NCBI RefSeq assembly: GCF_017916475.1
Contig: NZ_JAFMTB010000004.1
Coordinates: 142,909-206,908, forward strand
Origin: Patulibacter sp. SYSU D01012
GTDB lineage: Bacteria; Actinomycetota; Thermoleophilia; Solirubrobacterales; Solirubrobacteraceae
Reading direction: 5' to 3'
Length of the DNA: 64,000 nucleotides
A model generated the notes under the pieces. It made no database searches, was not told the DNA's origin, and saw only the letters and a program-made list of their open reading frames with translations. The first letter of the stretch is position 1, and each line of letters begins with the position of its first letter. The position numbers and the translations under genes were made by a program. Below are positions 1 through 9,192 of the stretch, piece after piece.

Positions 1-1
1 G

Positions 2-385
2 ACCGCCGAGACGGCCGCGAGCGCCGCCGCGCTGCCCGCCGCCCGCTGGCACGACGTCCGCGACCTCGAGCTGCAGCGCCTCTTGTGGCGGTGGCGCGAC
101 GACCGCGAGCTGCGCGCCTTCGTGCTGCGCCGCCTGGGCCCGCTGCTCGAGCACGACCGCCGCCGCAAGCACCAGCTGCTGCCGACCCTCGAGGCGCTGT
201 GCTCCGGCGGCTGGCGCAAGGCCGAGGCGGCCCGCGCCCTGCACCTCAACCGCCAGGCGCTCTACAACCGCCTGACCCGCATCGAGGAGCTGCTGGGCGT
301 CGACCTGGGCGACCCGGAGCAGACGCTCACGCTGCACCTGGCGCTCCGCGCGCTGCCGTACGTGGGGCCGGACGCGCAACGCTGA
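2..385 (+). CDS. PucR-family transcriptional regulator, C-terminal fragment
   Basis: The reading frame is open from the left edge, so the N-terminus lies outside the window. The visible 127 residues hold the C-terminal helix-turn-helix of the PucR/CdaR type: a stretch rich in leucine and arginine, then ALHLNRQALYNRLTRIEELLG, the recognition helix region, and the usual hydrophobic end. PucR-like proteins in actinobacteria often control use of purines, GABA or other amines. The amine-catabolic genes that start 1.8 kb downstream make such a role plausible here, but the ligand cannot be read from this fragment. Confidence 0.8.
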   Translation, partial: TAETAASAAALPAARWHDVRDLELQRLLWRWRDDRELRAFVLRRLGPLLEHDRRRKHQLLPTLEALCSGGWRKAEAARALHLNRQALYNRLTRIEELLGVDLGDPEQTLTLHLALRALPYVGPDAQR

Positions 386-434
386 GCCCGGCGGCGGGCG
401 GGCCGACCCCGAGCGACGCCGGCCCCGCCGGCGC

Positions 435-923
435 TCACCTCCGCGCGAGCGTCCGCACGCCGCGCTCCGCCGTCCACGACGCGACGACGATCCCCTTCCC
501 GTCGTCCGACATCCGCACCGTCGAGACCTCGCGCACCTCCAGACGGAAGAGGTGCAACGGCCCGGGCGGCGCGTGCGGGACGACGTGCGCGATCACGGCG
601 GGGTCCTCGACCTCGACGGCCACGCCCGCGAGCTTCGCGTCGCCCACCCATCCCGGCGCGTCGCTGCCGGGCGGCGCCGGGTCGTCCGAGCCGCTGTGCA
701 GGGCGAAGCGCGGGTCGCGGCGCAGGTCGAGCGCCTTGCGCGCCCGCCACATCGAGCCGATCCACAGCTCGCCGTCGGCCCACACCGTCTCGGTCCCCGA
801 GATCCGCGGCGCCCCGTCGCGCCGGACGGTGGCGAGGGTCTTGTGGACGTGGGCGTCGAGGCGCTCGCGGGCGTCGGCGGCGAGCGCGGGCGCGGCGGCG
901 GCGAAGGCGGACCAGGAGGGCAT
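435..923 (-). CDS. Pyridoxamine 5'-phosphate oxidase-like flavin-binding protein
   Basis: A 162-residue protein with the split-barrel FMN/F420-binding fold. It has an N-terminal helix (DARERLDAHVHKTLATVRRDGAPRIS) leading into the first barrel strands, then VWADGELWIGSMWRARKALDLRRDPRFALHS, typical of general-stress PPOX proteins. The open frame extends to a TTG at 980, but ATG 923 gives the family-typical short N-terminus and has a GACCCT hexamer six bases upstream. The substrate is unknown. It is divergent from the AraC-type regulator that starts at 1015. Confidence 0.75.
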   Translation of the reverse strand: MPSWSAFAAAAPALAADARERLDAHVHKTLATVRRDGAPRISGTETVWADGELWIGSMWRARKALDLRRDPRFALHSGSDDPAPPGSDAPGWVGDAKLAGVAVEVEDPAVIAHVVPHAPPGPLHLFRLEVREVSTVRMSDDGKGIVVASWTAERGVRTLARR

Positions 924-1014
924 GGACCGAGGGTCGCGCGCGGCGCGGGCCGCGGCGAGCGGAAGGTCGAAAACGGTCAAGCGCCGCCGACCGCGGACGG
1001 GCAGGATGGGGGCC

Positions 1015-1938
1015 GTGGCGGACCGGCTGCGCGACCTCCTCGACCTCGTCCTGGCCAGCCTGGACGACCGCGCCGACGGCGTCGAGCTGGCGCGCCGCGC
1101 GGCGTTCTCGCGCGATCACCTCGACCGGCTGCTCGCGGCGGCGACCGGCGAGACGCCGATCGCCCTGCGGCGCCGGCTGCTGCTCGAACGCGCCGCGTGG
1201 CAGCTGCGCGGCGGCGCCGCCGTGGCCGACGTCGCGGGCCCCGCCGGCTACGGCTCGGCGGCGGCGTTCACCCGCGCGTTCGGCCGCGCCTACGGCCGCA
1301 CGCCCACGGCCTTCGTCCGCGTGGGCGCCCCCGTCGACCTGCCGGCGCCCAACGGCATCCACTTCCACCCGCCGGCCGGCCTGCTGCTGCCGCGGGGCCG
1401 GGACGCCTCGCCCGCGGCCCGCCGCGCGCCCGCCCCGGTCGGCGACCTGACCGAGCGGCTCCTGCGCCACCACCTGGAGCGCTCCCGCGACCTGCTGGCC
1501 CTCGCCGCGGCGCTGCGGCCGGCGGACCGCGAGCGCCCGCTGCGCCCCGGGCTGGTCGTCATGGACCTCGAGGGGCCCGAGCCCTCCGCCGGCCTGATGG
1601 CCGAGCGGCTCGTCGGCACGCTCGAGGTGTGGACCGCGGCGCTCGCCGGGGAGGAGGAGCCGGCGCGCGAGGGGCCGCTCCTGTCCCGGTTCGACGCGGT
1701 CGCTCCGGCGTTCGCCGCCCACGCGCGCCGGATCCGCGACGACGGCGCCTGGGACGACGCGTTCGTCGACGCCCTCTGCGAGCCGCCGCAGGCGTTCACC
1801 TACGGCGGCGTGCTCGCGCACGTGCTGACGTACGGCGCGGTCCGACGGGAGGCGCTCGCCGCGGTCCTGGCCGAGCTCGGCGCCCCGGTGCCCGACACGG
1901 CCGACCCGATCCTGTGGGAGCAGGGGCTCCGGCGCTGA
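1015..1938 (+). CDS. AraC-family transcriptional regulator with DinB-like C-terminal region
   Basis: A 307-residue protein. Residues of about 1-105 form a double AraC helix-turn-helix, with the second-motif signature YGSAAAFTRAFGRAYGRTPTAF; unusually, it is N-terminal. The rest (from about 140) begins LLRHHLERSRDLLALAAALRPADRERP and resembles the four-helix DinB-like domain often fused to AraC DNA-binding domains. GTG 1015 is chosen because a CAGGAT hexamer ends seven bases before it; an ATG at 1006 is the alternative. The target is unknown; the neighbours at 435 and 2144 are candidates. Confidence 0.75.
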   Translation: MADRLRDLLDLVLASLDDRADGVELARRAAFSRDHLDRLLAAATGETPIALRRRLLLERAAWQLRGGAAVADVAGPAGYGSAAAFTRAFGRAYGRTPTAFVRVGAPVDLPAPNGIHFHPPAGLLLPRGRDASPAARRAPAPVGDLTERLLRHHLERSRDLLALAAALRPADRERPLRPGLVVMDLEGPEPSAGLMAERLVGTLEVWTAALAGEEEPAREGPLLSRFDAVAPAFAAHARRIRDDGAWDDAFVDALCEPPQAFTYGGVLAHVLTYGAVRREALAAVLAELGAPVPDTADPILWEQGLRR

Positions 1939-2143
1939 GCGGACGGTCCGTCGCCGTCCCCCGCGACGACGGCCGCGGGGGCGCGACAGTCCGTCCACCC
2001 GCCCGGGCCGAGTCACGACGGCCTGCCGGTGGCCCGGCCCCCCGCCCCTCGGGCACGCTGGACAGGACGCGGGCCGCCTCGCCCGCCGCCGTCCGGCGCC
2101 CCCGCGCGCCGCCGTTCCCCCGACCGCCGGAGACCGCCGCCGC

Positions 2144-3661
2144 ATGACCGACACCGTCGCCCCGTCCGCCGTCCGCACGCTGCAGCAGTACATCGGCGGG
2201 CAGTGGACCCCGTCGAGCGCGTCCGAGACCCTCGACGACCGCAACCCCGCCACCGGCGAGCTGCTCGCCCGCGTGCCGCTGGGCTCGAAGGCGGACGTCG
2301 ACGCCGCCGTCCGCGCCGCCGCCGAGGCCCAGGTCGCCTGGCGCCGCACCGCGCCGCAGGTCCGCGCCCGCGCCCTCTACCGCCTGCGCGACGTCCTCGA
2401 CCAGCACCGCGACGAGCTCGCCGCGCTGGTCACGCAGGACATGGGCAAGACGCTCGACGACGCGGCGGCCGAGGTCGGCCGCGGCATCGAGTCCGTCGAG
2501 GCCGCGATGGCCGCCCCGCACCTGCTCAAGGGCCAGAACCTCGAGGGCATCGGCACCGGCGTGGACGTCGAGTCCTTCCGCCAGCCCATCGGCGTCGTCG
2601 CCGCCATCACGCCGTTCAACTTCCCGGCGATGATCCCGATGTGGTTCCTGCCCTTCGCGCTCGCGACCGGCAACGGCTTCGTCCTCAAGCCCTCCGAGCA
2701 GGTCCCGCTGACCGCCGAGCGCTACGTCGAGCTGATCGAGGGCATCGAGGAGATCCCGAAGGGCCTGGTCAACCTGGTCCACGGCGCGCACGACGCCGTC
2801 AACGGCATCCTGGAGCACCCCGGCATCGGCGCCGTCTCGTTCGTCGGCGCGGCCAAGACGGCCCGCTACGTCGCCACCCGTGCCACGGAGCACGGCAAGC
2901 GCGTCCAGGCCCTCGGCGGCGCGAAGAACGCGTTCATCGTCCTGCCCGACGCCGACCCGAAGACGATGGCCGGCGGCATCATCGGCTCGGCCTTCGGCGC
3001 CGCGGGCCAGCGTTGCATGGCCGGCTCCGTCGCCGTGCTCGTCGGCACGCAGGAGCAGCAGGACGCGCAGCTGGAGCGCATCGTCGAGGCCGCCCGCGCG
3101 CTGCGCTCGGGCCCCGGCGACGACCCGCAGACCGACGTCTGCCCCGTCGTCTCCTCCGACGCCCGCACGCGGCTGGTCGGCGAGATCGACGCCGCCGAGC
3201 GCGACGGCATCCAGGTCGTCCTCGACGGCCGCACCGCCGACCCGGGGCAGGGCCAGGCCAACCTGGGCCCGACGATCCTCGACGGCGTGCCGCAGGGGCA
3301 CCGCGTCGCCACCGAGGAGCTCTTCGGGCCGGTCCTCTCCGTCGTCCGCGCGAAGGACCTGGACGAGGCCCTCGCGTTCACGAACGCGTCGCGCTATGGC
3401 AACTCGACCATCCTCTTCACCGAGTCCGGCGGCGCCGCCCGCGAGTTCCGCTACCGCGCCGAGAGCGGCATGCTCGGCGTCAACGTCGGCGTCGCCGCCC
3501 CGATCGCGTGGATGCCCTTCGGCGGCTGGAAGGACTCCATCGACGCCGACCTGCACGCCAACGGCGAGGACGGCTTCCGCTTCTACACCCGCACGAAGAT
3601 CGTCACGACCCGCTGGAGCGGGACGTCCACCACCCCGACCACCGGCGGCATGCGCTACTAG
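2144..3661 (+). CDS. mmsA: CoA-acylating (methyl)malonate-semialdehyde dehydrogenase
   Basis: A 505-residue aldehyde dehydrogenase of the MmsA/IolA branch. It oxidises malonate or methylmalonate semialdehyde with NAD and CoA to acetyl- or propionyl-CoA, in the cytoplasm. Visible features are the N-terminal YIGGQW, ITPFNFPAMIPMWF near the NAD site and the catalytic cysteine in GQRCMAGS (Cys291). The MmsA-type Cys context and the absence of the usual catalytic glutamate motif distinguish it from hydrolytic aldehyde dehydrogenases. It precedes the aminotransferase by 17 bases and very likely shares its transcript. Confidence 0.9.
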   Translation: MTDTVAPSAVRTLQQYIGGQWTPSSASETLDDRNPATGELLARVPLGSKADVDAAVRAAAEAQVAWRRTAPQVRARALYRLRDVLDQHRDELAALVTQDMGKTLDDAAAEVGRGIESVEAAMAAPHLLKGQNLEGIGTGVDVESFRQPIGVVAAITPFNFPAMIPMWFLPFALATGNGFVLKPSEQVPLTAERYVELIEGIEEIPKGLVNLVHGAHDAVNGILEHPGIGAVSFVGAAKTARYVATRATEHGKRVQALGGAKNAFIVLPDADPKTMAGGIIGSAFGAAGQRCMAGSVAVLVGTQEQQDAQLERIVEAARALRSGPGDDPQTDVCPVVSSDARTRLVGEIDAAERDGIQVVLDGRTADPGQGQANLGPTILDGVPQGHRVATEELFGPVLSVVRAKDLDEALAFTNASRYGNSTILFTESGGAAREFRYRAESGMLGVNVGVAAPIAWMPFGGWKDSIDADLHANGEDGFRFYTRTKIVTTRWSGTSTTPTTGGMRY

Positions 3662-3678
3662 CGCCGCCAGGAGCACCC

Positions 3679-5166
3679 ATGGCCACCATCCCCACCACGG
3701 AGCACGACGAGCTCCAGCGCTCCGCCCGGGAGCACCTCCTCCTGCACTTCACGAAGCAGGCCGCCGCCTACGGCGACGCCGCCGGCGGCCAGGAGGAGCA
3801 GGACGGCATCGGCGGTCCGACCTCGGGTACGGCGACGTCCGACCTGCTCGTGCTCGAGCGCGGCGAGGGCCCGTACGTCTTCGACACCACGGGCCAGCGC
3901 CACATCGACGCGCTGTCGAGCCTCTTCTGCTCGCAGATCGGCTACTCGTACGGCGAGGAGTTCTCGGCCGCGATCGCCGGCCAGCTCTCCACGCTGCCGT
4001 TCAACACGAACTGGAACACGGCGCACCCCGCGGCCATCCGCCTGGCCGAGGCGCTCGCCGAGCGCGCCCCGGGCGACCTGAACCACGTCTTCTTCACGAA
4101 CGGCGGCTCGGAGTCCGTCGAGTCGATGTGGAAGATGGCCGTCGAGCACTTCCGCGCGAAGGGCCAGCCCCAGCGCCTGAAGGCGATCGCCCGCAAGAAC
4201 GCGTACCACGGCGTCACGCTCGGGGCCCTGTCGTTCACCGGCGTCCCGGGCTACAAGGACGGCTTCGGCACCCCGCCGATCGACGTCACGCACGTGTCGA
4301 ACACGAACGCCTTCCGCGGCAAGCGCGACGGCGAGGACGACGCGGCCTTCCGCGACCGCCTGCTGCAGGAGGTGCGCGACGCGATCGCCGCCGCCGGCGC
4401 CGACGAGGTCGCGGTCATCATCGCCGAGCCGGTCCAGAACGCCGGCGGCTGCCTGACGCCGCCCGAGGGCTACTGGAAGGGCCTGCGCGAGATCGCCGAC
4501 GAGCACGGCATCCTGCTCGTCGCCGACGCCGTGATCTGCGGCTTCGGCCGCCTGGGCAACTGGCTCGGCATCGAGCACGAGGGCGTCGTCCCCGACATGG
4601 TCACGACCGCGAAGGGCATCACCTCCGCGTACGTGCCCGGCGGCGCCGTGTTCGTGAGCGACAAGGTCGCCGAGGGCCTCTTCGACCCCTCGACGGTCCT
4701 GCGCCACGGCATCACCTTCGGCGGCCACCCCGTCATGGCGGCGGCGGCCCTGAAGAACATCGAGATCTTCGAGCGCGACGGCGTCCTGGAGAACGTCCGC
4801 GCCCTCGAGCCGCACCTGAAGGAGCGGATGGAGACCCTGCTGGACCTGCCGATCGTCGGCGACGTCCGCGGCAAGGGCTTCTTCTGGGCCGTCGAGCTCG
4901 TGAAGGACGAGGCGAACGCCACGTTCTCCAAGGACGAGCGCGACGACCTGCTGCGCGGCTTCCTGCCGAAGGCGATGCGCGAGGCCGGGATCATCGCCCG
5001 CGCCGACGACCGCGGCGACTCCGTCCTGCAGATCGCCCCGCCCCTCATCGCCGACGCGGCGCTGCTCGACGAGATCGTCGACGGCCTGCGCCGGATCCTG
5101 ACCGCCGCCGGCGAGCACATGGGCCTCGCCGGCACCACCACCCCCACCACCACGGAGACCATCTGA
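3679..5166 (+). CDS. Class-III (omega-amino acid) aminotransferase
   Basis: A 495-residue PLP enzyme of the beta-alanine:pyruvate / omega-amino-acid aminotransferase group. The PLP lysine is Lys312 in TAKGITSAY. FTNGGSESVESMWKMA and ITFGGHPVMAAAAL are the usual cofactor and substrate loops. The PLP-nitrogen aspartate is Asp283, but the residue after it is Ala (DAVICGFGR), where most homologues, including the paralogue at 24909, have Glu. The start ATG follows CCAGGAGC. The product ends in the alanine dehydrogenase start (TGATG overlap), so pyruvate used as amino acceptor could be regenerated at once. Confidence 0.88.
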   Translation: MATIPTTEHDELQRSAREHLLLHFTKQAAAYGDAAGGQEEQDGIGGPTSGTATSDLLVLERGEGPYVFDTTGQRHIDALSSLFCSQIGYSYGEEFSAAIAGQLSTLPFNTNWNTAHPAAIRLAEALAERAPGDLNHVFFTNGGSESVESMWKMAVEHFRAKGQPQRLKAIARKNAYHGVTLGALSFTGVPGYKDGFGTPPIDVTHVSNTNAFRGKRDGEDDAAFRDRLLQEVRDAIAAAGADEVAVIIAEPVQNAGGCLTPPEGYWKGLREIADEHGILLVADAVICGFGRLGNWLGIEHEGVVPDMVTTAKGITSAYVPGGAVFVSDKVAEGLFDPSTVLRHGITFGGHPVMAAAALKNIEIFERDGVLENVRALEPHLKERMETLLDLPIVGDVRGKGFFWAVELVKDEANATFSKDERDDLLRGFLPKAMREAGIIARADDRGDSVLQIAPPLIADAALLDEIVDGLRRILTAAGEHMGLAGTTTPTTTETI

Positions 5167-6263
5167 TGCGCGTTGGCGTCGTAACCGAGATCAAGCCGGC
5201 CGAGCGCCGGGTCGCCCTGACGCCCGCGGGCGCGCTCGAGCTGACCGAGGCCGGCCACGAGGTCCTCGTCCAGGCCGGTGCCGGCGTGGGCTCGGGCTTC
5301 GCGGACCAGGCGTACGTCGCCTCGGGCGCCCGCATCGTCGACGAGGCGAAGAGCGTTTGGGGCGAGAGCGAGCTGCTCCTGAAGGTCAAGGAGCCGATCA
5401 AGCCCGAGTACGAGCTCCTGAACAAGGACGCCACGCTCTTCACGTACCTGCACCTGGCCGCCGACGCGCCGCTGACGGAGGCGCTCGTCGCCAACGGCAC
5501 GAACGCCATCGCGTACGAGACGGTCGTCGGCCCGAAGGGCGGCCTGCCGCTCCTGGCCCCGATGTCCGAGGTCGCGGGCCGCCTGGCCGCGCAGGCCGGC
5601 GCGTACTTCCTGCAGGCCCCGCTCGGCGGCCGCGGCGTGCTGATCGGCGGCGTCCCGGGCGTCGCCCCGGCGCGCGTCGTCGTCATCGGCGGCGGCGTCG
5701 TCGGCACGAACGCCGCCCGCGTGGCGGTCGGCATGGGCGCCGAGGTCACGATCCTCGAGCGCTCCATCCCGCGCCTGATCGAGCTGGAGCAGTACTTCGA
5801 GGGCCGCGCGCGCGTCCTCATGAGCGACCCGCTGACGCTCCGCGAGGAGGTCAGCCACGCCGACGTCGTCATCGGCGCGGTCCTCGTCGCCGGCGCCGCG
5901 GCGCCGAAGCTCATCTCGCGCGAGATGCTCGCCGACATGCGCAAGAACGCGGTCATCGTCGACGTGGCGATCGACCAGGGCGGCTGCGCCGAGACGTCGA
6001 CCCCGACGACGCACGGCGACCCGACCTACGTCGTCGACGACGTCCTGCACTACTGCGTGGCGAACATGCCGGGCGCCGTGCCCGCGACGTCGACCCGCGC
6101 GCTGACGAACGCGACCCTGCCCTACGTCAAGGCGCTCGCCAACGGCGTCGACGAGGCCCTGGCGGCCGACCCGGGCCTGCAGTCCGGCGTGAACGTCCGC
6201 GGCGGCGAGATCCTCGTGCCGGCCGTGGCCGAGGCCCTCGAGGCCTCCCGCTCCGCCGCCTGA
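5166..6263 (+). CDS. ald: Alanine dehydrogenase
   Basis: A 365-residue NAD-dependent enzyme interconverting L-alanine and pyruvate plus ammonium. The N-terminus MRVGVVTEIKPAERRVALTP, the catalytic Lys in LLLKVKEPI and His in TYLHLAA, and the Rossmann motif VVVIGGGVVGTNAARVA are all present. Full length for the family. The start overlaps the aminotransferase stop by one base (TGATG), which implies translational coupling. In context it probably works in the deaminating direction, disposing of amino groups collected on alanine. Confidence 0.95.
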   Translation: MRVGVVTEIKPAERRVALTPAGALELTEAGHEVLVQAGAGVGSGFADQAYVASGARIVDEAKSVWGESELLLKVKEPIKPEYELLNKDATLFTYLHLAADAPLTEALVANGTNAIAYETVVGPKGGLPLLAPMSEVAGRLAAQAGAYFLQAPLGGRGVLIGGVPGVAPARVVVIGGGVVGTNAARVAVGMGAEVTILERSIPRLIELEQYFEGRARVLMSDPLTLREEVSHADVVIGAVLVAGAAAPKLISREMLADMRKNAVIVDVAIDQGGCAETSTPTTHGDPTYVVDDVLHYCVANMPGAVPATSTRALTNATLPYVKALANGVDEALAADPGLQSGVNVRGGEILVPAVAEALEASRSAA

Positions 6264-6266
6264 GCG

Positions 6267-6290
6267 GCGGGGTCCGTCCGCGGACCCCGC
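6267..6290 (+). terminator. Hairpin between ald and the CDF exporter gene
   Basis: A 10-bp perfect stem (GCGGGGTCCG / CGGACCCCGC) with a TCCG loop begins four bases after the ald stop. There is no T-run after it. It lies between convergent genes and can serve both strands. Confidence 0.6.
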
Positions 6291-6372
6291 GACGCCGCGC
6301 CGCTCCGACGCCCGTCCGCCGCAGGACGGGCTGCCGGGGCGGCGTTCGTCGTTCTGGAGGCTTCCCCTCCGC

Positions 6373-7317
6373 TCACCCGCGGTCGCTGCGGTCCAGCTGC
6401 GCGTCGGCGAACGACGCGGGGTCCTCGAGCGGCTCGAGGTGCGTCGTGATCGTCACGGGCTCGAGGGGCGGGCGCAGGTCGCGCTCGAGCTCCTCGACCA
6501 GGTCGTGCCCGCGCTGCACCGTCCACGCACCGGGCACGAGGACGTGCACCGAGACGAACGCCCGCTGGCCCGAGCGGCGGGTGCGCAGCGCGTGGAAGCG
6601 CACGTCGTCCGAGGTGTAGCTGCGCAGGGTGCGCTCGATGCCCGCCAGCTCCTCGCCGTCGAGCGCCCGGTCCATCAGGCCGTCGGCGGAGCGGCGCACC
6701 AGCCCCACGCCCGCCACGACGATGTTGACCGCCACGGCGAGCGCCACGAGCGGGTCGAGCGCCTGCCACCCGGTGAGCGCCACGAGCGCGACGCCGACGA
6801 CGACGCCGGCCGACGTCCACACGTCGGTCAGCAGGTGCTTGCCGTCCGCCTCGAGCGTGAGCGACCGGTCGCGCCGGCCGGCGGTGACCAGCAGGCGCCC
6901 CACCACGAGGTTGAGCAGCGACGCGAGCACCGAGACCGCCACGCCGACCCCGACGTCGGTGACGGCGGACGGGTGCAGCAGGCGGTCGATCGCCGTGAAG
7001 CCGATCGTCGCCGCGGCGACCAGGATCAGCGTGCCCTCGATGCCGGCGGCCAGGTAGTTGGCCTTCTCGTGGCCGTAGGCGTGCTCCTCGTCCGCGGGCC
7101 GCGCCGCCCACACGACGGCGACCAGGCCCACCGACGCGCCGACGAGGTTGACGATCGACTCGGCGGCGTCCGACAGCAGGCCCACCGAGCCGGTCAGCGC
7201 CCACGCGCCGGTCTTCAGCGCGATCGTCGCCACCGCCGTCGCGATCGACAGCACCATCAGGCGCCGCAGGCGGCGGTCGCGCTCCGCGGCGGGGGTCACG
7301 GCGTCGGGGGCGGCCAT
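6373..7317 (-). CDS. Cation diffusion facilitator (CDF) family metal exporter
   Basis: A 314-residue membrane protein with six predicted helices. The CDF signature GLLSDAAESIVNLVGA in helix II carries the metal-site aspartate. HAYGHEKANY lies before helix III, LLTDVWTSAGVVVG in helix V supplies the second metal pair, and a cytoplasmic ferredoxin-like C-terminal domain ends the protein. It would export Zn, Fe, Mn or similar ions by proton exchange; the metal cannot be assigned. ATG 7317 has AGGCTA (TAGCCT on its strand) ten bases upstream. Confidence 0.9.
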   Translation of the reverse strand: MAAPDAVTPAAERDRRLRRLMVLSIATAVATIALKTGAWALTGSVGLLSDAAESIVNLVGASVGLVAVVWAARPADEEHAYGHEKANYLAAGIEGTLILVAAATIGFTAIDRLLHPSAVTDVGVGVAVSVLASLLNLVVGRLLVTAGRRDRSLTLEADGKHLLTDVWTSAGVVVGVALVALTGWQALDPLVALAVAVNIVVAGVGLVRRSADGLMDRALDGEELAGIERTLRSYTSDDVRFHALRTRRSGQRAFVSVHVLVPGAWTVQRGHDLVEELERDLRPPLEPVTITTHLEPLEDPASFADAQLDRSDRG

Positions 7318-7599
7318 GGGGCCGCGCAGGCTAGCCGTCCCGCCGGGGTGCGGCGGTCTCCCGCGCACCCCCGAACCGGGTTGTGGCGCGGCCGACTTCG
7401 GGCTTGGCCGCAGCCCCGGACCGCGATCCCCACGCGACCGGACGGCCGTCACACGACCCTGGCCACTCCGTCCACCCGGCGCGGGCAACCTCAGGCCTTC
7501 TGTCGGGTTCCCGCTCGCCCGCCCAGCGCCGATACTGGGCCCAACGTCCGAGAGGTGCGCCCGCCGCGGCGCCCGCGACCCCACCGGAGCCCCATCCGC

Positions 7600-9045
7600 A
7601 TGAGCACCACCGAGGTCATCACGCTCAAGAACCTCGTCGACGGCCAGCTCGTCGACGCCACCACCGGCGAGTACGAGGACGTCCTCGACCCGGCGACGGA
7701 AGAGGTCATCGCGCGCATGCCGCTGGGTGGCCCCGCGGACGTCACCCGCGCCGTCGACGCGGCCGCCCGCGCCGCCCGCGACTGGGGCCGCACCACGCCC
7801 GCCGACCGCGCGCTGGCGATGCTGAAGCTGGCCGACCTGCTCGACGCGCACGCCGACGAGCTGACCGACCTGGAGTCGCGCGACGCCGGCAAGCCCCGCG
7901 CCGCGGCGGCCGAGGAGGTCGCGTCCTGCTCCGACCACCTGCGCTTCTTCGCCGGCGCCGCGCGCACCCTGCAGGGCCAGGCGACGGGCGAGTACACCGA
8001 GGGCTACACCTCGATGGTGCGCCGCGAGCCGATCGGCGTCGTCGGCCAGATCACGCCGTGGAACTACCCGCTCGCGATGGCGATGTGGAAGATCGGCCCG
8101 GCGCTGGCCGGCGGCAACACGATCGTCCTCAAGCCGTCCGAGCTGACGCCGCTGACGACCGTCCGCCTGGCCGAGCTGGCGAACGAGGTGCTGCCCGCCG
8201 GCGTCCTCAACGTCATCACCGGCCACGGCGTGCCCGTCGGCTCGGGCATCGTCACCGACCGCCGCGTGCGCCTGATCTCGCTGACCGGCTCGGTCGGCAC
8301 CGGCAAGAAGATCGCCGCCGCCGCGGCCGAGACCCTCGCCATCGCCCACCTGGAGCTGGGCGGCAAGGCGCCCGTCGTCGTGCTGGACGACGCCGACGTC
8401 GACAAGGTCGTCGAGGGCCTGATGGTCGGCGGCCTGTACAACGCCGGCCAGGACTGCACCGCCGCCTGCCGCATCATCGCCACGCCCGGCGTGCACGACC
8501 GCCTGGTCGCCGCGCTCGTCCCGGCGATGGAGGCGCTGAAGGTCGGCGAGCCGCTCTCGTCCGACGACGTCGAGCTGGGGCCCGTCATCTCGGCCGCCCA
8601 GCGCGAGCGGGTGCTCGGCTTCGTCGCGCGGGCGGAGGAGGCCGGCGCGCAGATCCTCACCGGCGGGACGGCCGTCGGCGAGCGCGGCTACTTCGTGGCG
8701 CCGACGCTGGTCGGCGGCCCGGCCCAGGACAGCGAGATCGTCCAGCGCGAGGTCTTCGGCCCCGTCATGACGATCCAGCAGGCGACGGACGCGGAGCAGG
8801 CGCTCGAGTGGGCCAACGACACGGTCTACGGCCTGGCGGCGTCCGTCTGGAGCCGCGACGTCGGCACGACGATGCGCTTCGCCCGCGAGCTGAACTTCGG
8901 CTGCGTCTGGGTCAACGAGCACATGCCGTACATGTCCGAGATGCCCCACGGCGGCTTCGGCGAGTCCGGCTACGGCAAGGACCTGTCCGTCTACTCGCTC
9001 GAGGAGTACACGCGGATCAAGCACGTGATGGTCAACCTGGACTGA
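7600..9045 (+). CDS. Amino-aldehyde (gamma-aminobutyraldehyde/betaine-aldehyde type) dehydrogenase
   Basis: A 481-residue NAD(P)-dependent aldehyde dehydrogenase. ITPWNYPLAMAMWKI, the catalytic-Glu motif LELGGKAPVVVLDDAD and the catalytic Cys in NAGQDCTAACRI are present, as is GGFGESGYGKDLS near the C-terminus. The Trp-rich PWNYP and DCTA contexts match 4-aminobutyraldehyde dehydrogenases (PatD/PuuC-like). It could accept the aldehyde made by the amine oxidase at 26473 or an aminotransferase. It is divergent from the CDF exporter across 282 bases in which I see no strong operator. Confidence 0.85.
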   Translation: MSTTEVITLKNLVDGQLVDATTGEYEDVLDPATEEVIARMPLGGPADVTRAVDAAARAARDWGRTTPADRALAMLKLADLLDAHADELTDLESRDAGKPRAAAAEEVASCSDHLRFFAGAARTLQGQATGEYTEGYTSMVRREPIGVVGQITPWNYPLAMAMWKIGPALAGGNTIVLKPSELTPLTTVRLAELANEVLPAGVLNVITGHGVPVGSGIVTDRRVRLISLTGSVGTGKKIAAAAAETLAIAHLELGGKAPVVVLDDADVDKVVEGLMVGGLYNAGQDCTAACRIIATPGVHDRLVAALVPAMEALKVGEPLSSDDVELGPVISAAQRERVLGFVARAEEAGAQILTGGTAVGERGYFVAPTLVGGPAQDSEIVQREVFGPVMTIQQATDAEQALEWANDTVYGLAASVWSRDVGTTMRFARELNFGCVWVNEHMPYMSEMPHGGFGESGYGKDLSVYSLEEYTRIKHVMVNLD

Positions 9046-9192
9046 GGGAGGCGGGTCGAGCGGTCCCGGCGGGCCGCCCGGCCGCGATGACGCCGCGGCC
9101 CGGCCCCGGCCCCCGCGTGCGGGTCGCCGCGGCCGAACGACCGGCGCCCGGGCCCGCGGTCGCCGGCCGGCCCGCGCTGCGAGACTCCGCCG

